Assembly: GCA_031761405.1 (NCBI GenBank)
Contig: JASEVX010000003.1
Coordinates: 63,844,423 to 63,908,422 of the forward strand
Length of the DNA: 64,000 nucleotides
Source: Serripes groenlandicus
Lineage: Eukaryota; Mollusca; Bivalvia; Cardiida; Cardiidae
Reading direction: 5' to 3'
The translations under genes were made by a program, and so were the position numbers. Within the stretch, counting starts at the first letter, position 1; every line of letters starts with the position of its first letter. Of the stretch, positions 32,426-43,254 are shown one piece after another. Below the pieces are notes generated by a model that worked only from the letters and a program-made list of their open reading frames with translations, did no database searches and was not told where the DNA came from.

Positions 32426-32799
32426 AAGTGTCTAAAACGTAACTTGAACTGTTTAACTTTGAACTGTCAACATATATACATGAAGAAACATCCGACCCTC
32501 TTCAAAGACAGGAATTCGCACCCCTTTGGCTCAAAGGGGGCGACCCATTCCTGCTTTCCTCACTCCTTTCTCTATTCCTTTTAAAGGTGACCGATCGATG
32601 TTCTCTCTATAACGAACTTGTTGTGACTGTTGTGTCGATGTGTACTGATCGATATTCCCTCTACTACGAATTTGTTGTGACTGTTGTGAAGATGGGTAAT
32701 CATGATCCCTTTTCCCACGTGACCTTAAAGTAATGATCCTACCTCTACGTATCGCTAAATTCCTTTCCCCTAGATTTTCCCTACGTCTTCTCTCTACCC

Positions 32800-33273
32800 T
32801 TAGTTCATAAGCTGCTTGTCTTTGATTTTTAGTGAGATCTGGGGTGAAAAATACGTTAGAAAATTCTCATGATCTTTAAGATTCCTAGACGCATTCATAA
32901 AGTTTCTTTTGCTTTCAAAATATCTTACCGTGAATCTCAATGTCCTAGCTTTACTCCTCTCTTCTGAAACATTTCCTAGCCTAAACACATTTTCTACCTC
33001 CACATTTAAATTCAATACATCATTCATCATACCGATGACCAAATCGTTATCATCTCTTTTCCTGTCCTGTATTGTACTTTTGTCACTTTCTAGCAATGAT
33101 TGGACAATAACATTTAATTTCCTTTCTTCAACTTCTTTTTCTTCTTGTTTCTCCTCCCTGATCACTTCCCGAATTACTGTTTCAATAACATTTTCATTCC
33201 TATATGTGTCTCTCCCCTGCTTTTGACTATTTTCAAACCTTTTCTCCATTTCATTTAACTTTACCTCACTCAA
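32800..33273 (-). CDS. LINE ORF1-like protein fragment
   Basis: 157 codons on the minus strand. A charged coiled-coil-like stretch (MEKRFENSQKQ, VIREVIREEKQEEKEVEERK) leads into KLNVIVQSLLESD, DVLNLNVEVENVFRLGN and ARTLRFTVRYFESKRNFMNA with a final KDKQLMN. The 'ERKLNVIVxGLxES ... VxRLG ... RxLRFxVxxxxxKRxFMxxxRNLK' order is that of ORF1 nucleic-acid-binding proteins of CR1-like retrotransposons. The frame stops early; upstream zinc-finger codons (33384-33470) are in a broken frame. Probably a dead copy. Confidence 0.65.
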   Translation of the reverse strand: MSEVKLNEMEKRFENSQKQGRDTYRNENVIETVIREVIREEKQEEKEVEERKLNVIVQSLLESDKSTIQDRKRDDNDLVIGMMNDVLNLNVEVENVFRLGNVSEERSKARTLRFTVRYFESKRNFMNASRNLKDHENFLTYFSPQISLKIKDKQLMN

Positions 33274-33383
33274 GGTTACTGAGCTTAGCCATCATGGTAT
33301 TCACTCCTGGGATAGCAAGCACATGTCCACATGATGCTCTCCTCCTTCCCAATCTTATTGAATTATGTTTGCCTTAACTTCGA

Positions 33384-33470
33384 GCACTTAAAGCAATACC
33401 ACGATTTACAGAAATCTCATTTTATTGACTTAGCTTTAATTCCATTTAAGTCTGATTTACAATCAGTACA
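33384..33470 (-). pseudogene. PHD/RING-like zinc finger of LINE ORF1, with stop
   Basis: Minus-strand reading gives CTDCKSDLNGIKAKSIK, a TGA stop, then DFCKSWYCFKCSKLRQ. The stop sits where a Cys would complete a CxxC pair (TGC or TGT to TGA). ORF1 proteins of CR1-like LINEs often start with such a finger, which fits its position directly upstream of 32800-33273. Confidence 0.55.
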
Positions 33471-33796
33471 CACTACTTTGCTAGAACTAGCGTTTTGATT
33501 TTAGCGGTCCTTTGCATTCACTTTAACCCCTTTCATCTTTATGTATTTATTTCAAATACTCACTGCGTTAATGAAAAATAAATATTCCGAAAGCTAAAAA
33601 CATCCCTTTTGCCATTTCCCACAATTAGATTCCTCTTAAAGTTCGTGATACTTGCAGATTTATTAAATTTATTTCAGAGCACAATATTTTTAGACTTGCA
33701 CAAACCGGAACTGGAAGCCACTCCCAAACAGTAGAATAATATTAGTTTTTTCATGTTCTTTCCATCACCAACTCGGTCATCTATAAGTAATCAACT

Positions 33797-34066
33797 CTAT
33801 AAACGAAACAAAACGCATCGAACGGGGCGTTTACCTGATTTCGGTCGAAAAAAATGATCGATTTTTCTCTTCTTCATTCTTGCAAGATTTATTTGTTCCG
33901 TATTCGTTCTGCTATAATCAACGTATTCTAAACGCTTTATAAACAAGCGTTTAGTACATTGAAGCTTTTGCGAGTCGGCGTAATTTAAAGCGCTCAAATG
34001 ATTTGATGAAAGTCGGGAATTTAGACGCGGACCTTGTCGAAGACACCTAAACAAAGCATAAGTCAT
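33797..34066 (-). CDS. Unrecognised 89-codon ORF in the inserted block
   Basis: The only notable part is the C-terminal third, MKKRKIDHFFRPKSGKRP (from 33877). It resembles the KRKxxxFF-type N-termini of hAT/zinc-finger-MYM transposon proteins and could also be read as a PIP-box-like IDHFF. No domain supports either. It may be a chance ORF or part of the mobile block's 5' region. Confidence 0.2.
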   Translation of the reverse strand: MTYALFRCLRQGPRLNSRLSSNHLSALNYADSQKLQCTKRLFIKRLEYVDYSRTNTEQINLARMKKRKIDHFFRPKSGKRPVRCVLFRL

Positions 34067-34798
34067 CGTTAATTAATCGTCGACTTTCGGCGAGAGCTAG
34101 CAGCGATCACGGAATAATCTTGAGAGCACTATTTATTCATATATTTTAAAAAACACCTTTAATAATTTTTTGATATTGGCACAGATTTGGCGATTTTGAC
34201 AAAACGAAACGGCAATGATTCGCCGGGTGCCTGTCCTTATTGAAAACCCTGAAATGTATTATGCGAGTTGTAGAACGCGCAATGATATTTATTATCTGCC
34301 TAAACATGAATGATTATAATATTTACATAATTTAACTCTATGTAGATATTATCTCAATACATCTCAAATATTAGTATCAATCCGGTACTAAAGTTGCACT
34401 GACATGATAATTATTAATCGTGTCTCTGCATCACTGATGGAACTATATATTTGGCCGTTTAACGGATGTAGGTTAATTGGTTTGCAGTAAGGAATAAAAA
34501 GTCAACGGGCTGTACAAAACTGACAATGTAATTTTTTTCGTTGTTGTTGTTTCTGTTAGCATTGTGGCGATTGGTTTGACAACCGTTCAACTTGGTACAC
34601 ATGTTCCTAGGAAGTCATGTCTATACCAAGTCACATAACTCTGGTTTTAATAGTGATTCATAATGCCACTTTTTAGACGAGTGTTGGCCAACTGTGTTCA
34701 GCAGCCCAATTTTGACTCTTCGTGGGTGGCTGCTTAAGACAAGTTTGACTGTAGTTACAATACTGTCAATGTCACATTTTGTTCTTTTTTTCTTTTAG

Positions 34799-34961
34799 GA
34801 GGGCATTGTTGAAGTTGAGATTGTTTACTCTGGCAAGACGGCTTTACCGTTACGCTACGTAGAACCTGCAGAATATGTCCTGAAAGCAACGACCTTGGAT
34901 CACAATGACATAGGAGTTGTGCCACCGGCTAACAAATTTCAGCCTCATATAGTAGTTACAG
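34799..34961 (+). pseudogene. TMEM132: TMEM132 pseudo-exon B4 (open frame kept)
   Basis: 163 bp, same length, phase and splice sites as A4, no stop. Of eleven substitutions against A4, nine change the residue (D to G, T to A, E to A, F to V, V to D, S to P, H to N, Q to K, A to V). This pattern is expected of a copy no longer under selection. Confidence 0.85.
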
Positions 34962-36001
34962 GTAATATATATATATCTGTGTTATATGTCTTTACATATA
35001 AGTATGGGCAATATCTCCTTTCGCCACAATGTTTTCAATAGTGGCCTGCTGCAAATATGTCAATTTGGAAAGGTTAACTGTTTCTCACATACAACAAGTC
35101 CACAATGTGTCCACAATGTGTTCAGAAGGCATCTGCTGCAACTACATCACATTGCGCCTTCTCTACGGAAAGGTTAAATGTTTCTCACATACAACAAGTC
35201 TGCAGCACGCAACTTTGAAAACATCTTGGAGAAAATGTTTAATCTGAGATTTGAGATTAGATTAGAAAACTTTGTGTGAACTGAGAAACTGCTCATTATG
35301 ACCAATGTTTCCTTTTCTAACAATGTGTTCTGAAGGCATCTTCTCGAACCACATCAAATTGTGTCTGCATGTGGGAAAGGGTTGATAATGCTTAGTGGCA
35401 TACGAAAGGTAACGCAGACCTTGAATACCATGACCAACATCTTCCCTTTATTTGTGTTTACAGAATCAGAAGCTGTTTGCATCAAGGAAAGGTTTAAAAC
35501 AAATCTGACAGGATATAGTGTTTACACATTTTGAAAACATTGTGTAGAATTGCAGAAATGTAAATACTCACTTAGAATACAGGTACAACCATTGAGGCAA
35601 ACGGAGAAATCACTCATCATGAGCAAATTCTCCTTTTGTCACAATGTCTTCAAAGGTCATCTGCTACATATGCGTCAAAATGCATCTATATGTAGAAAAG
35701 GGTTATAGTACTATTTCCAGATTTTAGATTGATTGACAATGAAATAGATGAAATATCTTCCATTGTCGAACATGGCAAATTGAATTTTCTTTCTTTTCAT
35801 TTCACCTTTTCCCTTTCACTGATGAATTTGGTGCCTTTTGCTGTAAAAAAGTAATTAATTAAAAGATATGGAAAGAGTAAAAAAGTGTATTTCCAAGAAT
35901 ACACTACATTTACTCTTAGATATTTTCAATTCAAGCATTTTGTATTTTGTCAAATTTCTCCAGATGCTTTGAATAACCCTTTTCCTCATATATATATGCT
36001 T

Positions 36002-36571
36002 GTGAGGCAAAACAGGGGTCTCTCCGTACAAAAACTACTACACAGGGGTTCACTCCCTTGGAAATCGGGATGTGTGTGTTGTTAGCAGTGTTTTGTGTTG
36101 CCATGACGGTGTTCATGGTTAATTGTATTGTGTTCTTTGTGCGCTATAAACGCAAACAGAAGCATCAAAAGGTGCAAAACGAAGCGATTAGTAATGCCAA
36201 TGATTGGGTGTGGATTGGTCGTGTTACGCTCGAAAGAAATTCAGTTTATACACGCTCGTCTAGAACTCTCATGCCTGATGAAGACTTTAACGGCAATCTT
36301 AGTTATTCACGACCTCTGAGCACGGGAAGCAGTTGTGGGTCATCAAGCACTGGACAATCCACCGCCCCAAATTGCAACAGGAACAGCACTGGGCTCGGAA
36401 TGTAGTATTAGAATAACAGCCAATCCGCTAACAGAGGAGGGAGGAATGGGCGGAGCCTTGCCTGAAGAAACTAGGCCAGAAGGTGGAGCTCCACAGTGGG
36501 ACTATGAGGCAATGGGTATGAACTATAATCAGTTGTTAGATTATTTTGATAATTTAAAGGAATCTAATGCA
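36002..36571 (+). pseudogene. TMEM132: TMEM132 pseudo-exon B5, 5' truncated
   Basis: Similarity to A5 starts abruptly at 'gtgaggcaaaac' (A 13369), right after a MITE left end 'ataacccttttcctcatata'. The exon's first ~350 bases, including the acceptor, are gone. The membrane span (IGMCVLLAVFCVAMTVFMVN) and NDWVWIG survive. A 14-base deletion near 36391 shifts the frame and gives a TAG at 36403-36405; the original TAA has become TAC. Confidence 0.88.
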
Positions 36572-37435
36572 TACGTTTTTGTATGTTTCTTTATTCATGT
36601 ATTTTTCTCCCTGTCAGTTATATCTGCTATATAGCTATGTGCAAGGTTTTAAACATAAAATGTATTAAGGTTATGATTAAGCTATGTTGAGCTCAGCTGT
36701 GGCAAAGAAATCAAAACCAGAATCGAGAATTTTGTTTAAAAAGGAGCAATTAATTGTCTAAAGCATTTCATTCTTGAGCAACTATTGTTTCAAGTCTTTC
36801 GAACCCCAACTAAAACCATAAAACGGTTTGTAGTTCAATACACCAAAGTTTTAACACTGTCAGAAACACACTTGAAGTAATAATTCTATGGTTTAATTTC
36901 TAAACATTTGTATGCGGTTACAGATATTTTTTGCATTAAGTGAATGATGAAATTATAGAGAGACAGAGTGAAAAATCTGAGAAATCAGTTTTAACTAATG
37001 TAAAACTATTGAATAGACTGTTGGAAACATTGTGGCGAAAGTAGAACTTGCTCAGTATAAGCAATTTCTCTGTCAGCCACAACATCTTAAAGATTCGTCT
37101 GCTGCAAGTGTACAACATGCATGGGAAAGGGTTAATATCTTACTGCCATTAGATTTTGTTTATTTTTTGTGAATTGATGAATAGTTTTTACTGATTTCAT
37201 ATTCCTTGAAGGAATAGTTCAACCATGATGTCCCATTTATACAAGAAAAGATTGGATTTTATTGTTTGTGATAAATGTGAGTACTTCAACAAGTGAAAAT
37301 GAACATCTATCATCTTATGTTGGATGGGAAGAATGTTGTGTGGAGTAAAGGTACAAGAAAACAAGGACACAAGATTAACCATTTCCCACATACAACAAAT
37401 CTGCAGCAGACAACTTATTTCTAAATTTGCCACAA

Positions 37436-38140
37436 TGTTTTCAAAAGTTGCCCTCTATATAGGCGTCAGAAAACGTCTGCATGTAGGAAAATCTTCAACA
37501 GTTGTCTGCTTTAGGGGCGTCATAAAACGTCTGCATGTAGGAAAGGCTTCAAACGTTGTCTGCTATAGAGGCGTCAGAAAACGTCTGCATGTAGTAAATG
37601 CTTCAAAAGTTGTCTGCTATAGAGGCGTCAGAAAACGTCTGCATGTAGGAAAGGCTTCAAACGTTGTCTGCTATAGAGGCGTCAGAAAACGTCTGCATGT
37701 AGGAAATGCTTCAAAAGTTGTCTGCTATAGAGGCGTCAGAAAACGTCTGCATGTAGGAAAGGCTTCAAAGGTTGTCTGCTATAGAGGCGTCAGAAAACGT
37801 CTGCATGTAGGAAAGGCTTCAAAGGTTGTCTGCTCTAGAGGCGTCAGAAACCGTCTGCATGTAGGAAAGGCTTCAAAGGTTGTCTGCTATAGAGGCGTCA
37901 GACAACGTCTGCATGTAGGAAAGGCTTCAAAGGTTGTCTGCTATAGAGGCGTCAGAAAACGTCTGCATGTAGGAAAGGCTTCAAAGGTTGTCTGCTATAG
38001 AGGCGTCAGAAAACGTCTGCATGTAGGAAAGGCTTCAAAGGTTGTCTGCTATAGAGGCGTCAGAAAACGTCTACATGTAGGAAAGGCTTCAAAGGTTGTC
38101 TGCTATAGAGGCGTCAGAAAACGTCTGTATCTGGGAATGG
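37436..38140 (+). repeat. 54-bp minisatellite, about 13 copies, born from a MITE end
   Basis: Unit 'ggcttcaaaggttgtctgct' / 'atagaggcgtcagaaaacgt' / 'ctgcatgtaggaaa' repeated head to tail. 54 is a multiple of three, so one frame stays open across it; this is not a gene. The unit equals the MITE 3' terminus, present as two copies at 15690-15806 in unit A. Confidence 0.9.
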
Positions 38141-38190
38141 CTTAATAAAGCTTTGACAGTAAAAACATTGAAAACATATTGACAAAAGAG

Positions 38191-38402
38191 GAATCTGCCG
38201 TGGTCGAGTGGTTAACGTCGGGTATTTGAAACCGGGTATCCCGGGTTCGATCCCCAGTCGCAGCACGGCAATCATGGTGGAGTGCCTTTGGGCAATGCAC
38301 ATTTTCTAGCCTGGTACTGGTTTGTTTACCCAGGGATCATTAATAAGTGAACTGTCGCCGTGATATAATGTTGAAAGCGGCGTAAAACCCCAATAAAACA
38401 AA
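38191..38402 (+). mobile_element. tRNA-derived SINE (unit B copy, both boxes kept)
   Basis: A box 'gtcgagtggttaacg' and B box 'gggttcgatcccc'; body 'agcctggtactggtttgttt', tail 'tgttgaaagcggcgtaaaac' with (CAAA)n. More complete than its A partner (15852-16070). Confidence 0.82.
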
Positions 38403-39073
38403 CAAATAAAAGAAGAAATTGCCCATTAAAAGCAATTCCTCTTTTGCTCACAATGTTTTCAAATGTTGTCTGTTACTGATGCATCTTAAAGGGTATGTTT
38501 ATGGGAAGAATACAGTAGATTTTATACCTACTGTATTGTTGTGTTCAATAATCCTTGCAAATCATTTGGGCAACATTTTTCATATATGGGACATGTAGCT
38601 AATACACATTGTGTACAATTGATATCAGTTGTCATATACAAGGCAGAAAACAGGAAGGGTTATTTTAAAATTATTTACATGAAAAAGGCTTACCAACAAC
38701 GCAGAAAACGGAATTGTTTACATGAAACAGGCTTATCAACTTGTCAATTTGTCTAACAAAATGTAGATATCTCTTTACCTCTTAACTATGCTGTTCACAG
38801 ACGGATGTTCAGTCTGACAAAATTCTTTCTTTACCCTTTCCAGTTGACAGACTTATTTTGCATCTGCAGCGTATGACTTTATTGAAAAAGAGGAAATTGC
38901 TCACAATTTCATATAGAGCAGTATAGAGCATATAGAGCAGTGTTTGCTATGAATTTATGGATAGTTAATGGTGTAGACCAAGAATAGATTGCATATATAC
39001 AGGCTTATCTTGGTCGACATTGTTTCACAAATGTTCTTGAAGGTGACACATAGCCTGATGAACACAGTTCCTT

Positions 39074-39298
39074 TTAACCCTTTCCCACATACAGCAAATC
39101 TACAGCAGACAACTTTTGTACACATTCAGTAAACATTTTTTGGAAATTCTCTACAAATGAAAGAACATAATAAAGTTGAAAGCATTGTGGCAAAAGGAGA
39201 AATTGCTCATTATGAGCAATCTCTCCTTTTACCTTGAGCTTTTAACAGTTGTCTGCTGCAGAGGTGCTGTAAAGCAATTTTATTAGGAAAGGGGTTAA
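39074..39298. mobile_element. MITE, complete, TTAA-flanked
   Basis: 225 bp, 'ttaaccctttcccacataca' to 'attaggaaaggggttaa'. It carries the best inner palindrome in the window: 'ggcaaaaggagaaattgctc' against 'gagcaatctctccttttacc'. Orthologue of 16771-16988. Confidence 0.82.
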
Positions 39299-39368
39299 AG
39301 TCGCTTATAGCAGAAAATAGACCAATCTTATCATGGTTTTTAAATCACAAAGTTGATTCTTTGTAAGT

Positions 39369-39415
39369 TTGACCTGGGACGACTAATACACATTAGTTGT
39401 CCCAGGTTTGACTTA
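39369..39415. repeat. Hairpin, unit B copy of 17058-17105
   Basis: 'gacctgggacgactaata' / 'attagttgtcccaggtttga'; the stem is unchanged from unit A while the loop differs by one base. Confidence 0.7.
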
Positions 39416-39784
39416 CTTCAGGCCTGATTCAGTATCTGTGAAAACAAAAAGGCATCCCACTGAATCTGTTTGACCTATTAGAAAATCTTAACTAAAACAA
39501 TGATGTAGTCTCAATTATGAATGGTTTACCTCCCTCTAATAAACTTGCCTTACATGTGGTGATATTGTTATGTTCTCATCTTTGTTATGTGTGTAAATCG
39601 CTATTTATAGATATTATGTTATTTCATTATAGATTTGTACGCCTATATGTGTCAAATGAGTTGTGTCTATGTTATTATAATGGTCACATTTTTGTTTGTT
39701 TATTTTCTTAGATGTTCATATTAGTATATACATGTCTTTGCAAGATCATCATGTAAACCAGTCTTAATAATTCTTTTAATATTT

Positions 39785-40230
39785 TATACCCCGCCAAATG
39801 CGGATGGAATATTGGTTTGGTATTGTCCGTCCGTCAGTCCTTTAGGAACCATATCTAAGGCATGGTTTGATGGATTTGATTAACTCTATGTGGAAATGTT
39901 AATCACCATAGTTAAATCCCAGACTGCAAGTTTCACTAAGATTGCCTCAAGGATACAAGAGTGATGTCATTAATGTCGTTTAGAACTTGTGTTGTATACA
40001 TACTGTATATATGGTTATTATATCACAATTGTGTTGTGAACATTCTACAGGCCACATTGAATATCAAAACTTGGGGGAAAAAACTAGATTGTTAGGTCAA
40101 ACTTTAGGAAAATCTTATGCCTCACTTTGTCATGTGTGGTAAAATATATGATCACTAATCATTCGTTAGGTCAAATATTTAGAACCTTTTGAACACGCTA
40201 GTTTAGTAACAGGTTTACCATGGTGGTCCA
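39785..40230 (+). repeat. 'ataccccgccaaa' repeat, unit B copy
   Basis: Matches the outer parts of 17470-18460 but lacks ~560 bases of its interior (joins at 'aatcttatg'). Confidence 0.55.
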
Positions 40231-41994
40231 ATTGTTCTTTTACAATTTTCATCCTATGGTAACAACATGCACAATCTGGTGAAACAATTTTATGTTCAAC
40301 TGTAAACAATATGCGAAAAACAGCTATGGTGAAAACGATGCAGAATGTTGTGAAACATGTTCAACTGTAGAAAATATGGAAAAAACAGCTATGGTAAAAA
40401 CGATGCAAAATCTGGTGAAACCAATTTCAGTTTAACACATTTCCACATACAGCAAATCTACAGCAGACGACTTTGAATACATGGTGAGAAAAACCTGAAC
40501 AATTTCCATAAAAGATAGCTTAATTGTTTAATAAAGTTGAAAACATTGTGGCCAAAGGGGAAATTGCTCATCATGAGTCGTCTGCTGATATTGCGTCAAA
40601 ATGCGTCTGAAGGTGGGAAAGGGTTAAAGATGGAAGAATGATTGATCGAATGTAACATAAATTATGTGGAAAAGGGTTAACTGTAGAAAATATAACTCTT
40701 ACAAACCGTTAACCTTGAAACATGTGTAATATTTGGTGTTTGCTGTTGTGGCCAAATATGCTAATAGTGCAATCACTGATCGATTTTATTTATCCTTTTC
40801 CCACATACAACAAATTTGCAACAAACAAATTTGAAAATGTGCAAAAATGTGAAAAAATATCCATACATGAGAGTTAAGATGTTTAATATATTTGAAAACA
40901 TTGTGGCTAAAGGAGAAATTGCTTGTTATGTTTTCAAATTTTAGATTTTTAGAAAGCGTCTGTATGTGGGAAAGAATTAACGTGAATTATTAATGTAATT
41001 TTATGATACTGTAGACATTAAAATCGTAATTTTTATATTTCCCATCACTGATACAGACTGACAATTGGAGAAATTACTCAAAACGAGAAAGTTTTTCTAT
41101 TTCCTACTATCAACTATTTTTTAAGTAAAACAATTATTTTGCTTTAACATTCAGAAATTAAGTAAATTTCTTCAGACTGTTAAAAAAAAAGATGCAGATG
41201 TCAGTAAAGTATTAAGCATTGTAGTAATTCCAGCCAGTCGTAAATAGATATTGTCACTAGGTCTAGTTACTTCTGTATTCTATGGGATCATTGAAATGTC
41301 TTCATCTGTTTACTGGATACCATTTCTTTATGTACATATGTCTACCGTTAACCCTTTCCCTATTACAGATGACATATGACGCCTAATGAGCAGACTACTT
41401 TTGAAAGCACTTTCCCCATTTGCCACAATGTTTTCAACCTTATTATATATTTATATATTCTTTTAAAGAGATTTTCCAATTTTTTTCTTAGAAATTTCTT
41501 GGTCATCTGCTGCAGATTTGTTGCGTGAGGGAAATGTTTTAAATATTACCGGGGAAAATGAGACCCGTAAAACGAAAAAAGTATATCTGAACAGTGTAGG
41601 TTGAGATCAGCCTGTACACTTGCTCCGTCGTATCAGAATATATAAAAGTTGACAGAAGCTGCTAACAAGTTTACCCTTTTCCAACATGCAACAAATCTGC
41701 AGCAGACGACTTTTTAAACATCTAGGCAAAAACACTGTAAATCTCTACAAACGAAAATGGAATTATTGAAATGAGTTTAATACATTAATAATATTAACAA
41801 TAAAGACTTTATTTATAGAGGCAGCATATTTGGGTTTACGCAGTCTTCAATGTTGGCCTCTGGAAAATTAACATTAAGGGGAAATTGCTCATAATGAGCA
41901 ATTTCTTCTTTTGTCACAATGTTTTCAAAATGTGTCTGCTTTAGGTGCGTCAAAACGCGTCTGCAAGAAGGAAGTGGTTAATGTCAGTAATATG

Positions 41995-42615
41995 TGAACA
42001 GTAGTGTTGTTGATCATACAGTGCGTATGCACATGCTAGTCTGGATCTCCAGTGTTAACTGTGTTGTTCTTGATCATACAGTGCGTATGTACATGCTAGT
42101 CTGGATCTCCAGTGTTAACTGTGTTGTTCTTGATCATACAGTGCGTATCCATAGGCTAGTCTGGATCTCCAGTGTCAACTGTGTTGTTGTTGATCATACA
42201 GTGCGTATGCACAGTCTAGTCTGGATCTCCAGTGTTATTAGTGTTGTTCTTGATCATACAGTGCGTATGCACAGGCTAGTCTGGATCTCCTGTGTTAACT
42301 GTGTTGTTCTTGATCATACAGTGCGTATGCACAGTCTAGTCTGAATCTCCTGTGTTAACTGTGTTGGTCTTGATCATACAGTGCGTATACACAGGCTAGT
42401 CTGAATCTCCAGTGTTATTAGTGTTGTTTTTGATCATGCAGTGCGTATGCACAGGCTAGTCTGCATCTCGAGTGTTAACTGTGTTGTTCTTGATCATACA
42501 GTGCGTATACACAGAATAGTCTGGATCTCCAGTGTTAACTGTGTTGTTCTTGATCATACAGTGCGTATACACAGGCTAGTCTGCATCTCGAGTGTTAACT
42601 GTGTTGTTCTTGATC
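41995..42615 (+). repeat. 60-bp minisatellite, left block, about 10 copies
   Basis: Same unit as 20255-20565 ('ttcttgatcatacagtgcgt', 'tctggatctccagtgttaac'). It stops mid-unit after 'ttgatc', and the second block resumes with 'atacagtgcg' at 43255, so a 639-bp element split one array. Confidence 0.9.
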
Positions 42616-43254
42616 TTATTGCATACTTTCATATTGTCCCGTTCACTTTGCATTGAAGAAAGTGGTCATGATTTTTCGATCATGACCGCTGTCAAGGAGT
42701 GATCATGACCGTAGATAAGGACGTGCGAAAACTCTGCATAATTAACATGCAAGGGACTACTTTTGTTATGTAAACAAACATAGCTGACCTAAATATCATT
42801 GTTAAACCTCACGGGACTTTGTAATGTTAAATTCTCATATATTGATCATGGACAATTTCTTACTGTCTCATGCTAACAGTACGTTTTTGACAGGAAAACA
42901 GTCTAAAACGCGCGTCTAAAATGTTGGTTATGCACGTGCATGACGTCATTTATAAAAATTACTTCACCGTTATAATTAAAACGGCATTTGCACAAAAATT
43001 ACTACTTATGTAAACAAACAGTTTGTTTCTAATTCGGAAGCAGATTTATCAATTCTACATAATAAAAAAAACCTCTACAACGTAAAGAAAATAGTTTACA
43101 ATATAAAAGTATGCTATAAAAAGGTTATTGACCCTGTACTGTGAAATCATCGTTGGACCTTGTTCTTTGGCGAACGTAGCCTCGCAAGCTCGGCAACGTC
43201 AACCAAAGAACTCGGTGCAACGATGATTTCACAGAACAGGGTCAATAACCTATA
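42616..43254. mobile_element. 639-bp foldback-type insertion inside the minisatellite
   Basis: Inserted exactly within a repeat unit. It ends in a large palindrome (43122-43251): 'aggttattgaccctgtactg' and 'tgaaatcatcgttg' pair with 'caacgatgatttca' and 'cagaacagggtcaataacct', and the stem continues through 'ttctttgg' / 'ccaaagaa' to a loop 'gcctcgcaagctcggc'. A second inverted pair, 'gcatactttcatattg' (42621) and 'caatataaaagtatgc' (about 43099), lies inside. Two 'tatgtaaacaaaca' motifs occur. No ORF; probably a non-autonomous element. Confidence 0.65.

Larger units (their letters stand above)
31954..34582 (-). mobile_element. B-only insertion carrying a LINE fragment
   Basis: Unit A reads from 'ttcataactaaa' straight to 'ttcaacttggtac'; in B about 2.63 kb lie between these points. 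On the minus strand it contains, in order, a zinc-finger segment (33470-33384), an ORF1 body (33273-32800), a QQSQQ-repeat tail and the start of an endonuclease. Clear inverted ends or target-site duplications were not found, so the block may be more than one insertion. Confidence 0.7.
28348..36571 (+). pseudogene. TMEM132: TMEM132 pseudogene (tandem copy of the last five exons)
   Basis: Exon equivalents 28348-28550, 29817-30088, 31329-31513, 34799-34961 and 36002-36571 keep order, strand and most splice sites. Defects are two in-frame stops (28462 and 28471), a +1 insertion (about 29954), a 7-base deletion (near 31364), loss of the acceptor and first ~350 bases of the last exon, a 14-base deletion (near 36391) and loss of the original stop. 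The first half of the gene is not duplicated here, so this copy never had its own promoter in this window. It could only be transcribed by read-through from the upstream gene. Confidence 0.9.

Noticed and set aside
32087..32584. 165-codon + strand ORF
   Set aside because: It lies opposite the minus-strand LINE endonuclease and ORF1 tail and has no features of its own.
37324..38145. 273-codon ORF with an 18-residue repeating peptide
   Set aside because: It is the open frame of a 54-bp minisatellite derived from a MITE end; no start context, domain or splice support.
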